Source: Sorex araneus (taxonomy: Eukaryota; Chordata; Mammalia; Eulipotyphla; Soricidae). Taken from it: a stretch of 64,000 nucleotides of DNA. Under the pieces are notes generated by a model. The model was not told the DNA's origin. It worked only from the letters and a program-made list of their open reading frames with translations, and searched no databases. The stretch is taken from contig NC_073305.1 in the NCBI RefSeq assembly GCF_027595985.1, forward strand, positions 176,129,209-176,193,208, in the 5' to 3' direction. The position numbers and the translations under genes are program-made. This document shows, piece after piece, positions 33,419-46,495 of this stretch; within the stretch, counting starts at the first letter, position 1; every line of letters starts with the position of its first letter.

Positions 33419-36210
33419 GTTTCACTGTCTTTGCAGCTTCCTTACTTCCGTTGGCATACAGTGATTTTGCTGGGTGAATTCATGCCCACCTCTGGGACCT
33501 GATGGAATGTCACTGAACCATTTTCTGTAATTCTGGCTTATTTGGTTTTTACATAAAAATTACCAGATTTATCAATAGTCAAATACCTACTATATTATCT
33601 ACCCAGCCCGTTAGGTTTTCACTTACTCTCCCTCTCATGATAGAATTTGTTGGCAAGATTTCATAGCGTCATTCTTGTTGTCTCAGCTTATTGTTGTCAT
33701 ACAACTATGTGAAAGTATTGGCACACAGCTGGAGGTGTATTCGAGCTAGTATCATATCCTCATTTTCACATCATATGTCAGGGTCGCAGTATAAGGACCT
33801 GAAAAAAGTTAGCTGCTAAGTGCTTTCACAAACTCAGCTAATAATGGGACTAACCACCATTTCCAGTCTCTGAATGTTATTTTTCGGTCTCACTAGGTAC
33901 ATTCAGACTCGTGACACACGGCTCACCAGTCTCACCTTTAAAAAAAGATTTTTTTTTTTTATTGCTTTTTGCTGCAGAAAACTTAAAGAGCTTTAGAAAA
34001 CTAAAGCTCCTGTATTAGGACCTAAAATGATACAGTATTACAGATACATTAGCAAGGCATTCTTTATAAATAAAGTTTTAACTAGTATAGAAATTATGTA
34101 AGGATATTCTATTCCAAAGCCCTGCTTAGGTGTTACCAATATACCTTCCCCAGTCTTGAGTGGTTTCCCCTCCCCCTTTGGTTCCTCTAAGCACTTTATA
34201 TTGATATTTGTAATAACAGTCATTACATTTATTTGCAGGTTTGTCTTCTCTTACCAAAATAAAAATTTCTTAAATGTAGACAAATTTTGTTTTAACTATA
34301 TTTTTAGTAAGAACTGTTTAGCACCCAAAATGTTAATAGCACCAGTTATAATAAAGACTAAGTAGTAAGCACTTAGCAAATATTTGTTGAGTAAGTACTA
34401 TGTATGTTATATGTGAAAATGTATTAAAGTAATAACATTTTAAATGTCGTTTCATAAACCAGAATGTTAAGTAGGAGCTACTTTCATTTATTTTTATAGT
34501 TCACATTTCTTGTTTCATTAGGAAAGCTAGGTTTATGAATGAGTATTACAGGAGGACGTCTCTGGTCTTCAGTTATATTATACAATTAAAAATATTCCTC
34601 TGGAACGAGGGGATAGTTGAGAATCAGGAGCACCTGATTCTTTTTCTGTTCAGCAACTCAAGTTCAGGCCCTGAGATGGCATCGTTCCCTGAGCAGGAGC
34701 AGCCTGAGGCCTCTGCAGAAGCAGTAGAAATCTTTGGTTTATGTATTTCCCTTTGCACATCTGCAGGTCCAGGAACACTGGCCTGTAGAGGAAAAGTATT
34801 ATACTGTATTTTACTGTACTGCACTGTGTTGTATTTATAGAGTTGAGTGAATTAATACTGTGTTACCAGTTTTAAATTTGCTCCTTTTGAGTCCTTTCAC
34901 TTTATTTAGGATTCTGAATACTATTACCACAGTGGAATCTTTGGTTTATTTTTTTTCTTTGCATGGAGATTATATATTTTTTCATTAGCAGGCTCAGTTA
35001 ACTCGTGATTCACTACAGTTGTCAAATTTCCAATGGAGCATACATACCTAGTTCTAAAATTGCCAGTTTAAGTATTTTATATTAAAGGTTTCAAAGATAC
35101 TAATAGCAACTATTTATACTAATTTATGCACTTAACTGTCACACTTCCAATGCAGTCCCACCCCTAACAGCTGCACAGCAGTAAACTAGGGAAAAATTAA
35201 CTGAGGAGCGTGACATTAGAAAGAATATAGACAGTTATAGGAGATTAGCAGAAAAAACATGAGGTCAAATAGGCATTGAAACTGAGTGGGAATCAATGAG
35301 ATGCTATGTGAAAATGTAGAATATTATTTTAACCAAATTATCACTTTCATATTAACTCATTGATTCATTACAAAGTTTTATGTTCAATATGAGATAAAAT
35401 CTAATTCTTGAAGAGTTTTTATTTTATTTTCTCCTTTCTCCCCCCCTTTTATCCATATTTATGGGAGTTTATAGTATGTAGTTCTTGTTTTCTTTTAAAG
35501 ATTTTATTTATTCTTTTCATAGGGTAGATTATCCAAAAGTTAAGTACAGAGGACACTAAAAGGTAACTTCATCATCTTAAAGCCCAAATGCATTGGAAAA
35601 TAATAATGTGATATGAATCAAAAAATACATACTAGGTAGTTATATAATATGTTTTGATGAATTTTAACAATCCTGTCTTAGATTTATTGCACTTTTCTTG
35701 ATCCTTAAAAAATGGTAGCACTCGCCACAAAACCACAGTACATGAATTGCCAAGTGTGGCTGACTTGCACATTCTTTTAAACAAAGTTATAACTGGTCAG
35801 CCCAGAAATGATCAGCATTCATGGGCTTGAGACAGCGCATTTGATGAGAAAATTAGGAAGTTTTCTTTTAAAGAGGCAATAGTTTGATCATTATGTTACT
35901 TCCAATATTGTTTAAAAGATTTTTATAGATGATAAAGGTGAGAAATTTATTTTTTAATAAGTTATTTGCTTCTTTTAAACTCAAGTAACACTATGAACAT
36001 GAAAACAAACTTAAGTATCATAGATGTTTTGATTATTTATGCAAATAATGATTATCTTTGTAAAATGATTCTATGTTATAGCTGTTACATGCTTAAGTTC
36101 ATGCTGAAAGATGATTTTTTTGATGAGCCTTTATATGTTAAATGGTAGTATTTGAATTTTCTGTTTACGTAGCTCGAACTTTTGCATTTTAGCTATAAGA
36201 AAATAATTTG
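33419..36210. other. 2.8-kb repeat-poor interval in intron 1
   Basis: No young transposon recognised. A 9-bp-arm hairpin (GAGCTTTAG/CTAAAGCTC, 33988-34009) and an ACTGT-rich patch (34802-34831) are visible. No exon found. Confidence 0.35.
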
Positions 36211-36385
36211 AGGGGCCGCAGCGATAGTACAATGGGTAGGGCCTGTGCCTTGCACATGGCTGACCTGGGTTCAATCCTCGGCATCCCATATGGTCCCCCC
36301 AAGCACCACCAGGAGTAATTCTGAGTGCAGAGCCAGGAGTAACCCCTGAGCATCGCTGGGTGTGACCCAAAAAGAGGGGAAAAAA
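36211..36385 (+). mobile_element. tRNA-derived SINE, full length
   Basis: aggggccgcagcgatagtac, gggttcaatcctcggcatcc, catatggtccccccaagcac, gagcatcgctgggtgtgacc, GA-rich tail. Confidence 0.9.
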
Positions 36386-37519
36386 AGAGAGAGAGAAGGT
36401 TTTGATATTATTTTTGAGCAGGAACTTGCCTTCCCCCATTGATTCCCAAAATATTTCCCAAAGTATTTCCCAAAGTTGCATATTTTTTTCCCAAAGTGGG
36501 CCACTGAAACTATCCTGGATGCAGTTGTTGCCTGAGACGCAAATAAGGTTGGGAGGGCAGTTGGAGGGGGTTGACACTTTCTGTTCACTTGAAGAACAGT
36601 GGCTGGGAGGTTAATAACTTTTTTTTCCCTAAAGAGTGATAGACCAAATAATTGGGAGACTCTGCTTTTGTGAATTCTAACATAATGCTCTAAGAAATCC
36701 AATTTCAATAATTTGCTATTGAGAATAATTTTAATTGTCCTTAATGTTTACCAAATAGGGAGTGTACCAACTATTATCTAACTCATATAATGAGTTACTT
36801 GTATGACATATCAATGACATAAAAAAATTAAAGTAGCATATCTGATTAGACGGGTGATACAATTTAGTTTTAGTTTAATTCTGAAATTTAGTTTTGAAAT
36901 TTAGAACTGAGGCCAAAGGATTTCAAAATGTGCTATAATTTTAGTATTTGAGATTATAGCATCCTTCAGCTATCTAACTACTTATTATGTTACAGATATT
37001 TCTAAGAATAATTCACTGTACAGTCTGATAGAGTCGGCCAACCCATCAAAAAGACAAATTATAATAGGAGATAAACTGTTGTCCTTTTACAGCCTATGAG
37101 ATAATGAAGTATTCTGCTTTCCTCTTAGGCATTCCTAGAGAAATTATTATTAATAGTCACTGGGGTGAGAGACAATTACGTTAAATTATAATATATGGGC
37201 ACATCTCCCCTTTTGAGATGGGTACTCTCATGCTTTCATTACAATGCTGGGGTATGTGTAGGGCTCTCTCTGCCTTTGGAGAAGCCCAGGCTCACTCTTG
37301 AGCGCATTACTCTCTCCCACTTTCCCTCCTTCTCCGTCCTGAAGACCTCCAAACAAAATGTTTTTACTTCAAAAAATTACAATATATTTATTTCTAAAAA
37401 TACCAAGCTATTTATGCATGCATAAAATGTCATGTACACACAAAAGCCACAGGTTATGAAAAAAAGAAAAAGTAGAATTTGAAATTCAGCACTTAAATTT
37501 ATTTGTGAGGTTGGGGAAA
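36386..37519. other. Unique intron 1 sequence
   Basis: A cluster of four cccaaa-type repeats (36446-36499, ttcccaaaatatttcccaaa and variants) follows the SINE. No exon or repeat family recognised in the remainder. Confidence 0.35.
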
Positions 37520-37660
37520 GGGTTGGGCCACATAGGACAGTGTAGGGCTACTTCCTGCTTGGACCTCAGGGGCAATGCCAGGGTTTTTCTGCGGTGTGCC
37601 TCATGCAAAGCAAGTGCCTTAACCCATTGTACTCCTTTGTACTATATCTCTAGACCCTGG
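37520..37660 (-). mobile_element. Old SINE, minus strand
   Basis: gttgggccacataggacagt, gtgtgcctcatgcaaagcaa, gtgccttaacccattgtact, ctatatctctagaccc. Confidence 0.65.
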
Positions 37661-37677
37661 AATTCTTTTTTCTGTTT

Positions 37678-37845
37678 GTTTGGGGGTCCAGAGTCAGCAC
37701 TCCTCAGAATTTACTCTTGTCTGTACTCAGGAATCACTCCTGGCCGTGCCCATGGGACCATATGGGGTGCTGGGGATTGAATGCAGGTTGGCAGTGTGCA
37801 AGGCAAGCATGCACCTTAACCACTGTACTATTTCTCCAGTCCTGG
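37678..37845 (-). mobile_element. tRNA-derived SINE, minus strand
   Basis: aatcactcctggccgtgccc, gggaccatatggggtgctgg, ggattgaatgcaggttggca, ctatttctccagtcctgg. Confidence 0.82.
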
Positions 37846-38649
37846 ACTATTTATTTTTTAGTAATGAGAGACTAAAATGCCCTTATAGTCATTTTTCAAA
37901 AGGTTAAATATATAACTTACACAATTTCATGTAAATATTCTGCCTTGAAAGAAACAATTCTGAAGTTTGGCTAGGAAAATAAGCTTACATCTGGCAGGTT
38001 TTGTTTTTCGTGAAGCCATTTTTCAGAAGGCAAATTAATACCACATTAGTGCATTAGTGTATGCAGGAGTGACAGACGATGTAGCAGCCCTGAGCTGAGG
38101 TAGATGTTTGAGGTGTGTTCATATTTACATTTGTTTCTGCTATGGTTTCCGTAATAATTTCTCAAGGTAAAATGACAGGAAAAGTCATTTAAAGCTCTCA
38201 TTATTCCCTATTTCTGTAATTTATATCTCCTCAATTTTATATTTTTACAAGATAATTTCTTAGGGTCCTATTCATTGTGTGTGTGTATGTTTGCTTGTTT
38301 GTGTGTGCATGCGTTCTATTCCATGCCCTCCACATGCAAGCTACATATGTTCATCTTAAGATTCCATTGTTTCACAGAAGGCTGAAAAAAATACCTACTT
38401 TAGTGGAAACCAAATTTGAGTATAGCAGGTTATGTGTTAAAATGTTAAAACTTTATCTTTTTGTCCATATACTAAAGGTGAAGCTTAATGCTCTTGAAAA
38501 GTGAACTTTAGTTTTGTATAGTTCATCCTGTTTCTCTTTGACATTCAGCCTGAACTATGTTTTTCTTTGCTCAAGCAATTTAAATTTGTTCTGGTAAAAT
38601 TCAGGCATCTGGGAACTAGCAGATATAAAATAGGTCTAGTTTAATGTTT
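37846..38649. other. Unique intron 1 sequence
   Basis: A short TG-rich run (38275-38310) is present; nothing else recognised. Confidence 0.35.
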
Positions 38650-40240
38650 TTTCACTTTTTTATTTAGGTTCTGTAATTTACTGTTGACTACAGCATCCCT
38701 TGTACATAACTCCAACCCCACACCATCATCAGTATACCACTTCCGTACACAAGAATCCCAACACCCTTTCCTTTCATCCATTGTGTGGATCAGTTCTCTT
38801 GTGTTGCCTTCAACACTTTGTTGTTACCTGCAGTGTATATTTCAGCCCCACGTACATGAGAGGCATCATTCTGTGTCCCTTTCCTTCTGACTGACTTTAC
38901 TTAGCATATCATCTAATTCCACCCATGTCTCAGCAAGTGGCATGATTTTACTCTTAGAGCTGCATAGTATTCTCTTATGTATATACACAGCAACTGCTTG
39001 ATCCATTCATCTGTAGTTGGACTTCTGAATTGTTTCCATACTTGGCATATAGTCCTCAGTGCTGCAGTGAGCACAAATTTACATATATCCTATCAAATTC
39101 ATGGTTTTTGTATTTGGGGGATATAAGTCCAGCTGGGTTATATGGGAGTTCTGTTCCTGTTTGTTTGTTTGTTTGTTTGTTTGATCTTTGTTTTCAGGGA
39201 TCTCCATATTGCTTGCCGTAGAGGCTGAACCAAATAATTTCCATGACCAAAAGTGGATGAGTGTTCCTTTTTAACCACAACCCCAGCTGTTGCCAGACTT
39301 TTTTATACGTTCTGTTCTTACCGGCATGAAATAATATCTCATACTTGTTTTGATTTGCATTTCCATAATCATAAATGAGGATGAGCACTTTTTTATATTC
39401 ATATTGGCTATCTGTATGTGTTCTTTGGAAGTGTTCATCTCCTCCCCCCATTTTTGAATGGAATTGTTGAATTTTGTTGTTGAGTTTTGTGAGTGCTTTA
39501 TAGATCTTAGATATCAGCCCTTTATCTGCTGTATTGTGTGCAAATATTTTCTCCCATTCGATTGGGATCTTTTTATTACAGATTTTTTTTTTTACACAGA
39601 AGCCTTTTCATTTTATGTGATCCCATTTGTTTATTTTGTTGTCTTTGCCTCCTGATCATCTCAATTGAAGACACCTCTGTAGTCAGTTTCCAGGATTTTA
39701 TGGATTCTGTTCCAGTCTTATGGTCACTAAACCACTTAGAGTTTACTTTCGTGAGTGAATAGTGTAAGGTATGGTTCTAAATCCTTTTTTTTTTTTTTAA
39801 CATATGACTATCCAGTTTTCCCAGCACCATTTGTTGAAGAGATTTTATTTGCTCCACTTCATATATTTAGCTCTTTTGTCACAAACTAGCTGCCCATAAA
39901 TTCAGGGGCTTCACTGAGGGCTCTCAGTTCAGTTCCTTCAGCTTACAGATCTGTCTTTATTCCAGCCCCATGCAGATTTGATTATTATAGCTTTGTAGTG
40001 TAATTCAGAATTGGGAAATGCAATACCTCCCATCTTCTTTTGCTTGGGGAGTTTTATGGTTCCATACAAATTTCAGTAGATTTTGTTCCAAGGCATCATT
40101 AGCATTTTAATGGGTATTGTATCAAATCTATGTAATACTTTGGGTAGGGTGGTCATTTGACAATAACATTAAAACTTTTATGTTAGTATATCTCAGAGTC
40201 TTCAATAATGAAGGCCATTGTTTACTTGCAGCCTTCACTG
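38650..40240 (-). mobile_element. L1 3' UTR plus ORF2 C-terminal region, minus strand
   Basis: About 1.6 kb of antisense L1: the 3' UTR (38650-38880), then tagcatatcatctaattcca, tcagtgctgcagtgagcaca, tgttttgatttgcatttcca, ctttatctgctgtattgtgt, ttttcccagcaccatttgtt, agctttgtagtgtaattcag and gttccatacaaatttcagta. This is the standard antisense order of the L1 ORF2 3' third. Frameshifts and stops make it a 5'-truncated dead copy. A (TTTG)5 run lies at 39161-39184. Confidence 0.85.
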
Positions 40241-40859
40241 TCCTTTCTCACTTGATGAGCAGGTGATGGTGACTCCCTCCTGCTCCGTTGTTCCTGTTCC
40301 TCTGGTCTTATAGCCAGACAGGTGGTTGCAGGATCTTTAGACTCAGCCTGCTATTTGACTGCTTTAAACTTGAACTTCTTACTTAATAAGCACCTGTACT
40401 TTGCAGCCTCCTTCAGTTCAGAGAGCCCTTTGAACACCTCTAGCACAGTTTACACAGCTTGTGTAGTTGACCCAAATATTATTTGGTCTGGGAGGCAGTT
40501 TTGTCAGTCTCCAGTTGCACAGTTAATTGTCTCCTATACACACACAGAAAAGGAAGGCCTCAGTCAGTGCCTTCAGGATTTCTGTATTCAGGGTGGCATG
40601 CAGCCATCTTTGCTAAGATTTTACTCTTTTGTATTTTGTGAAAATTATATTTCAAACAAATAATTTTTACTACCAGTGTTTGTATTTTTTGCTACAGGCC
40701 ATTATACAGTGCAATGCAGTTAACATACACTGTTTTATCACTAATACTTAAAAGTTCTTTGTTCCTTATCAAAGGAGAAATTATAGTATTAATGGATAAC
40801 ATTTATTTTTGCCTAAGTTGTGCTTGTGTGCTCTTATATGCTATTATCTTATTATTTAA

Positions 40860-40970
40860 ATGTAGCCATCTGAGGTAGTACTCTATCATTACCATTTTGT
40901 AGATGAGAAAACGGGCACACAGAAGTTAAATGATTAACCCAAGAAGACACTGCAAGTAAGTAACATTATA
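40860..40970 (-). mobile_element. MIR, minus strand
   Basis: tgaggtagtactctatcatt, accattttgtagatgagaaa, acacagaagttaaatgatta match the antisense MIR core in order. Confidence 0.72.
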
Positions 40971-41399
40971 TTGTAAGTGTGTACTTACTCATACACTCCT
41001 ATATCAAATACTGTTACACTTAATAATACAGTATATCTCATCTCATTTATTATATCTCATTTGAGACAGTGCCCTCTACTACAGAATTAAGATATTTAGT
41101 GTTAATCTGCTTTTACTTAATAACATGTTCTTTCCACCAAAAAAATTTATAACTGACTCTTTCTTTAAATTCTACATAGGAAAGTTTCTTCACAAAGTTT
41201 TAGGCAGTCTCAAAAAAAAAAGGCTACTCATTGATTACTTGTTTTTTATAAAATGTTAGTTGTAAGGTCAAGTACTCTGTCATATTTATAGGTTATGTAA
41301 ATGTAAGTCAGATATTTGTGTAAGATGTACTACCAGTTTTTTTTTTCCTTTAATTTTAAAAGTTTAGGAATTTAACTTTGTTCCATCATTTATTTTGTG
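40971..41399. other. Unique intron 1 sequence
   Basis: AT-rich, with A-run and T-run patches (41213-41221, 41337-41347). No gene or repeat family recognised. Confidence 0.35.
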
Positions 41400-41582
41400 G
41401 GTTTGGGGGGGTTTTGTTGGAGGGGGGTGTTCAGGGCCACAAGTGACTGCTGGGGACTTACTCTGGCTCTGCTCTCAGGAATTACTCCTGGCAGTGCTTG
41501 GGCAACTGTATGCAGTGCTGGGCATCAACCTGCTTGGCTGTTTGCCAGGCAGCTCCTTACATGCTATGCTGCCTCCCGCCCC
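41400..41582 (-). mobile_element. tRNA-derived SINE, minus strand, diverged
   Basis: ttactctggctctgctctca, ggaattactcctggcagtgc, gcagtgctgggcatcaacct, atgctatgctgcc. Confidence 0.7.
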
Positions 41583-41787
41583 ACCGTCTATTTCTCACGG
41601 TGTCTCTTTTCATCTGAATCTGTTGCCTCAATGGAGAGCAATGGTGTTCTTTGTTCCCCTCCTTTCTCCCAAGCCAGTCCATCTTCCCATGCTTTGAATT
41701 GTAAAGCTGTATCATTTTATTGGATTTGATAAGATGGGTTATGGTCATCTGATCACTGTTCAGTTTTTTCATTAAGAACCCATTTTG

Positions 41788-41970
41788 GGGGGCCGGAGCG
41801 ATAGCACAGTGGGTAGGGCGTTTGCCTTGCACGCGGCCCACCCGGGTTCGATCCCCGGCATCCCATATGGTCCCCCAAGCACCCCCAGGAGTAATTCCTG
41901 AGTGCAAAGCCAGGAGTAACCCCTGAGCATCGCTGGGTGTGACCCAAAAAGCAAAAAAAAAAAAAAAAAA
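41788..41970 (+). mobile_element. Very young SINE with target duplication
   Basis: Box A gatagcacagtgggtagggc, box B gggttcgatccccggcatcc, intact 3' end gctgggtgtgacccaaaaag and a pure poly-A tail of about 18. AAGAACCCATTTTG flanks it at 41774-41787 and 41969-41982. Among the least diverged copies here. Confidence 0.95.
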
Positions 41971-41982
41971 GAACCCATTTTG

Positions 41983-42584
41983 TCAATTACACCTCGATTT
42001 TTAAAAAATTAAGGATAAAAAAAGAGACAAATACACTTCACAGAAACACTGGTATGGGATGAGACTTGGATATATAATTCATTCCTCAGTGGGGAGAAAG
42101 GGTAGTACATAGGATATTTAATAAAGAATTGTGAGGTACATAATTGGGCGCAAAGGCATTCGAGTGGAGGAACGCAGTATGTATATATTCATGTGTATGT
42201 AAAAAATAAGACCTGAATTACTAAGATCAATCTTCATTTTGTATAGATATCTGTAGAAAATCCATAGTCTATAAAATTGAAAAAATAACCCTCAAATCAT
42301 TTTGTGTAGTATTTGGAGGAAGCTTAATGTTCACTGTGTTATTTCTGTAAACTCCCATTGTGAAGGGAGAGCCATGAAGCCAGGAAATTGCTGGTTTTCC
42401 TGATAAACTTTGTAGTACTATATGTCTTTTTACGCTATGCATTTGTTTTCTTCTTTAAATTTTGTTTTTATTATAGGGTATATTATTTAAGTACTATTTA
42501 AAAGTTAGAATATTTTCTGAATACATGCAAACACATTGCTTACTTTTAGATCCTTTAGAAACAAGAGTTAATAATGACTACATA
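41983..42584. other. Unique intron 1 sequence
   Basis: AT-rich, no recognised element. Confidence 0.35.
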
Positions 42585-42773
42585 GGGGCTGGAGCAATAG
42601 CACAGCGGGTAGGACATTTGCCTTGCACGCGGCCGACCCGGGTTCGATTCCCAGCATCCCATATGGTTCCCCAAGCCCCGCCAGGAGTAATTCCTGAGTG
42701 CATGAGCCAGGAGTAACCCCTGTGCATCGCCGGGTGTGACCCCCCAAAAAAAACAAAAAATAATAATAATAAT
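42585..42773 (+). mobile_element. Young SINE with 15-bp target duplication and TAA microsatellite tail
   Basis: Near-consensus head and box B (gggttcgattcccagcatcc). The A-rich tail has expanded to (TAA)n at about 42760-42779. AATAATGACTACATA flanks it at 42570-42584 and 42774-42788. Confidence 0.95.
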
Positions 42774-42788
42774 AATAATGACTACATA

Positions 42789-43738
42789 TAAGATATATTT
42801 AATTGTTCTTATAGTGCAGCTGTCACCTACACTGAAATTTTGACTAGACTAAGCATCAGAAATCCTTATCTGCTGCACTCAGAGCACTCCTGAAAGCTCC
42901 AGACACATATTCTTATTCCGTCTATGATAGTTCATTTGATGTTTTAAAGTTAAACTAGACTTGTGACGTTAAACCAATAATCTACCCCTTTGTACCCTTG
43001 GATCTTATCCATTGTTCTGAGTCTGTAGATGGGATTATTGTCCAGCTGAGCAGATAAGAAATTAACTTTAACACCACTTTCTTCAACCTATTTCTAATCC
43101 ATCTCCAGATCGCTAATTTTTACTTCCTAAATACACCTTAATTCTTTCTTCATTTCTATCTCTACAATTACAGGATAAAGTATTACCATTTCCTGGCTAG
43201 ACTGCATTAGTAGTTTCTAACTGAGTTTTTCATGTATTCTTTTGCCTTCTTCTTCATACTCTAGCCATTGTTTTATACAGGCATGATTACCTGATTATGT
43301 CACCTTCCCTGCCCTGAGCTTAAATACTCGAGTGGCTTCTGTTGCTCTGAAGATAAAGACCTCCAAATTCTAATGGCCTGTAAGTCAATACATGATTTGG
43401 GCCCTGTTTTTTCTTACCTTTTGCTATCGGCAATTTTTCTTAAGTACTTTGCTTCCTTCCAGTCTCTGTTTTTGAATGATATGATGAATTTAGAAGATGG
43501 GGGGTGGTGATTGTGATGAAAGTTAGGAAAATGGCCAGCAGTAGATTTGGTAGCAGAAAAAGGAAGACAAGATAAACTAGTGGCGACATTAGAATAGTTC
43601 TCTAAATTCTGGTCTGCCTTGAGCGCCTCTAATCCGGGAATTTCTGTGACCTGCACAGGAAGGGCATTGTCTGTGACACTGTAGCTCCAGCGCTCTACCT
43701 GCTAGTTAGTACTCCTTAAAAGTGTGTGTGTGGGGGGG
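42789..43738. other. Unique intron 1 sequence
   Basis: Nothing recognised except a G-run (43728-43740) abutting the next SINE. Confidence 0.35.
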
Positions 43739-43883
43739 GGCTGGAGCAATAGTACAGAGGGGTAGGGCTTGCACTCGGCCAACCTGGGTTCAATTCTCAG
43801 CATCCCTTATGGTCCCCTGAGCACCGCCAGGAGGAACCCCTGAGTGTTGCCAGGTGTGACCTAAAGCCAAAAAAAAAAAAAAG
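43739..43883 (+). mobile_element. SINE with internal deletion, plus strand
   Basis: gctggagcaatagtacagag, gggttcaattctcagcatcc, cttatggtcccctgagcacc, poly-A tail. The aattcctgagtgcagagcc segment is deleted. aaaagtgtg lies on both sides (43717 and 43880), a possible short duplication. Confidence 0.85.
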
Positions 43884-44994
43884 TGTGCATGGTAGATGGT
43901 GATCAGTTTTACGTACTCTTAACTGGTTTAGCCATAAATGCCCAGATTTTGATCAGACCTATAAATGTAGTTGCTTTGTTGTTGTTTGTTGTTGTTGTTG
44001 TTGTTGTTTAGTTTGGAGAAACTAGTTAGTGCATTTAAACAGCGGTGTTAAAATCCTAGAATCCTGGAAAAATACAGCATGACAAAAGATGGTGAGCATG
44101 AAAGACTTGGTATCTAGCATAAAGCCTAAAGTTTGAGTTAGCCTTTAACGGATACTTAGTACTCTGAATTGTCACAATTTTTATTGTGACATGTCCAAAT
44201 ATATATATCTGTAAAATATACACAGTCTACTGTTTTAAAAACCTTAAGAAATGAATATGCACAGATCATTTCAACTGATGACAGTTAAGGAGCAAAACTG
44301 TTCACCTAGTGCTAGAAATATATTTCTATGAAGTATGGCTTGATTATTACTTTCTCAAGTTATTTTGCCTCTTACCATAAAAAAATGTACTTACCCGTAT
44401 TATTAAAAATTATCTTAGAGACTAAGTTACGAGGTATTTCTTGCTTTCTTTTGAAGTTAAGTCAATTCCTGGTTGTTTCAGCTATGTTTTTAATGTAAAA
44501 CTTTAATCCACAAAGGCTGTATTTTAAAAAATAGTTCCTTTGCTTTATCTTTAACATTTACTCTTGCTGGATACAAAATGTGAGTTGGTTACTTATTCGT
44601 TCCACTGATTGCTTATATGTATGTCATTTATCTTCTGGCCTGCATTTTTCTAATGAGAAATCACTTTTATTCAAGTTATTTTCCTATATGTGATACGTCT
44701 TAGTAATTTTTAAACTTTAATTTTTCTTTGTGATTTTTCCAGTACCATTTTCTACTCATTCCTTTTCCTTCTGAATTTCTAATTCCAGACATGTTATACA
44801 TTTTAATCCTTTGCTACAGGGCCCTGAATATTTTGTCTCTCTTCTCCCTGCTCCAGACATTTCCCCCCCCATCATCTTTTGGTTGGACTCATTTATTCTA
44901 TTTTTTTTCAAGTTTACTGACGCTTGGTCATTCCCAACTCATAACTGAGTCCATCCAGTAAACTTTTTATTTCAAACACTTTATTTTTCACGTT
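43884..44994. other. Unique intron 1 sequence with GTT microsatellite
   Basis: A (GTT)n run lies at about 43976-44009. The remainder is AT-rich with no recognised element. Confidence 0.4.
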
Positions 44995-45140
44995 TTTGGT
45001 GTGGATGGAAGGAGTGGTTTGGGAGTCACAGCAGTGCTTAGGGGCTATTCCTGGTGCTCAGGGCGCCTTACTTGGTGCCAGGATCAAACCAAGGTCTGCT
45101 GCATGCAAGACAAGTGCCTTCCTAAACTCTCTTCAGCCCT
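44995..45140 (-). mobile_element. Old SINE, minus strand
   Basis: tgggagtcacagcagtgctt, cttggtgccaggatcaaacc, ctgctgcatgcaagacaagt. Confidence 0.65.
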
Positions 45141-45276
45141 ATTGCTCAGATCTTTAACTTGCATGTGTCTCTCCTCCAACTTGCTTGCTTGCTTCCTTCC
45201 TATATCTTTTCTTCCCTTCATTCTTCTTGACCTCCTTCCTCTTTCCTTCATCCAGAAATATCTGCTCATTTTGTGT

Positions 45277-45356
45277 AGGGTGATGTAGGACACCTGGCAG
45301 GTCCAAATTCAATCTCCTGAGCAGCTCACTTCCTGGTATGACCAAAAAGCAAAAAT
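45277..45356 (+). mobile_element. SINE fragment, plus strand
   Basis: aggtccaaattcaatctcct then ggtatgaccaaaaagcaaaa, keeping the box B region and 3' end with a deleted middle. Confidence 0.5.
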
Positions 45357-46495
45357 AAATCCTTATGTGTTAATTCTAACTTGCCATCATCTGCAACTTG
45401 GGCTGTCTTTGTTGTCTTCTATATTAAGTGTGGCTTGGTTTTTTTCCTCTTATTTGAGATCATTTTGGATTGTGTGCTGGACATTATATATGACACCTTT
45501 AAGTGCTCTACCATCTAGGTTTGTTTACGTATAGTCCATGACATTTGCACAGTGACAACAAGACCACCTAATAGCACATTTCTTAGACGGTGTCTCCATT
45601 GTAAAGTGACTTGTGACTGTAGTTTGGGAATCAGAGATATGTGCAAAATTTATGCAAATATTGGGGCATCTTTTCTCTCGGGACTTAGTCACCAGGTTTT
45701 CAGCTGTTGTGGTTGTGCTGAAGTCTGTCTCTTGGTTGTATAAACAAGTAAGACTGCTGGTTTTCTGGAGGGATTTTAGCTCAAAAAACATGCAGGGACC
45801 CTTCTTGCTAAGAGTCTTTTTAAAAAACAGTAATTTATCCCATGTTGTTTGCTTCTCTGTTCATGTTATAAATACCTTTTTATTCCGGCCCTCAATATAC
45901 ACTCTTCATTACAGTTTCTGCCAGTAAGTAATTGTCATTTGTATTTTGTCGAATGCTTCTAGTTATTTGTGAGAGTTGAATTCACTAGAAACTATTTTGC
46001 CATGACTAGAAGTGGAGCTCCTGAATACAGTTGGAGAGTTGAACAGTGTTCCCATTTTTGGTAGTTTTTATTAGAAAACTAATAGTGTGATAAGAGTTCT
46101 TCAGAGATCCAGAGACTTCTGTGTGTTTTAGTGATGCAATAAGCTAAAAGTTGTCGTTATAATTTGTCTATTAAGTAATAAAAGGTAGTCCTGTATTAGA
46201 CTGAGAATTTGCTTGCTCACTTGAATATAAATTGATTTTTTCCACAATTTACACACTTTGAAATGTATGCTGGAAACAGCTTAATATGAAGAAACTATAC
46301 AGTGCATCTGCATTTCATCTCATCTTTGACCTCAATCTGATGATACAGCAGTGTACTTTGAGATAGACACAAAATTGTATCTTAGGCATTGATAAATGCT
46401 ACTAATAAAGGCTGTGAAGAAAGAAAGTACTGTATTGGGTTGGGGATAGACAGATGTTTGGCATCATAAAATAAATGAGATTGGTCTGGGAAGCT
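45357..46495. other. Unique intron 1 sequence
   Basis: No exon or repeat family recognised. Small open frames on both strands lack family resemblance. Confidence 0.35.

Noticed and set aside
33988..34009. Hairpin GAGCTTTAG/CTAAAGCTC as a possible small RNA
   Set aside because: Nine-base arms with a four-base loop are too short for a microRNA precursor and expected by chance in a 64-kb window.
34535..34840. A 101-codon plus-strand frame suggesting a cassette exon
   Set aside because: No flanking splice pair that keeps the frame was found, and the sequence has no known similarity.
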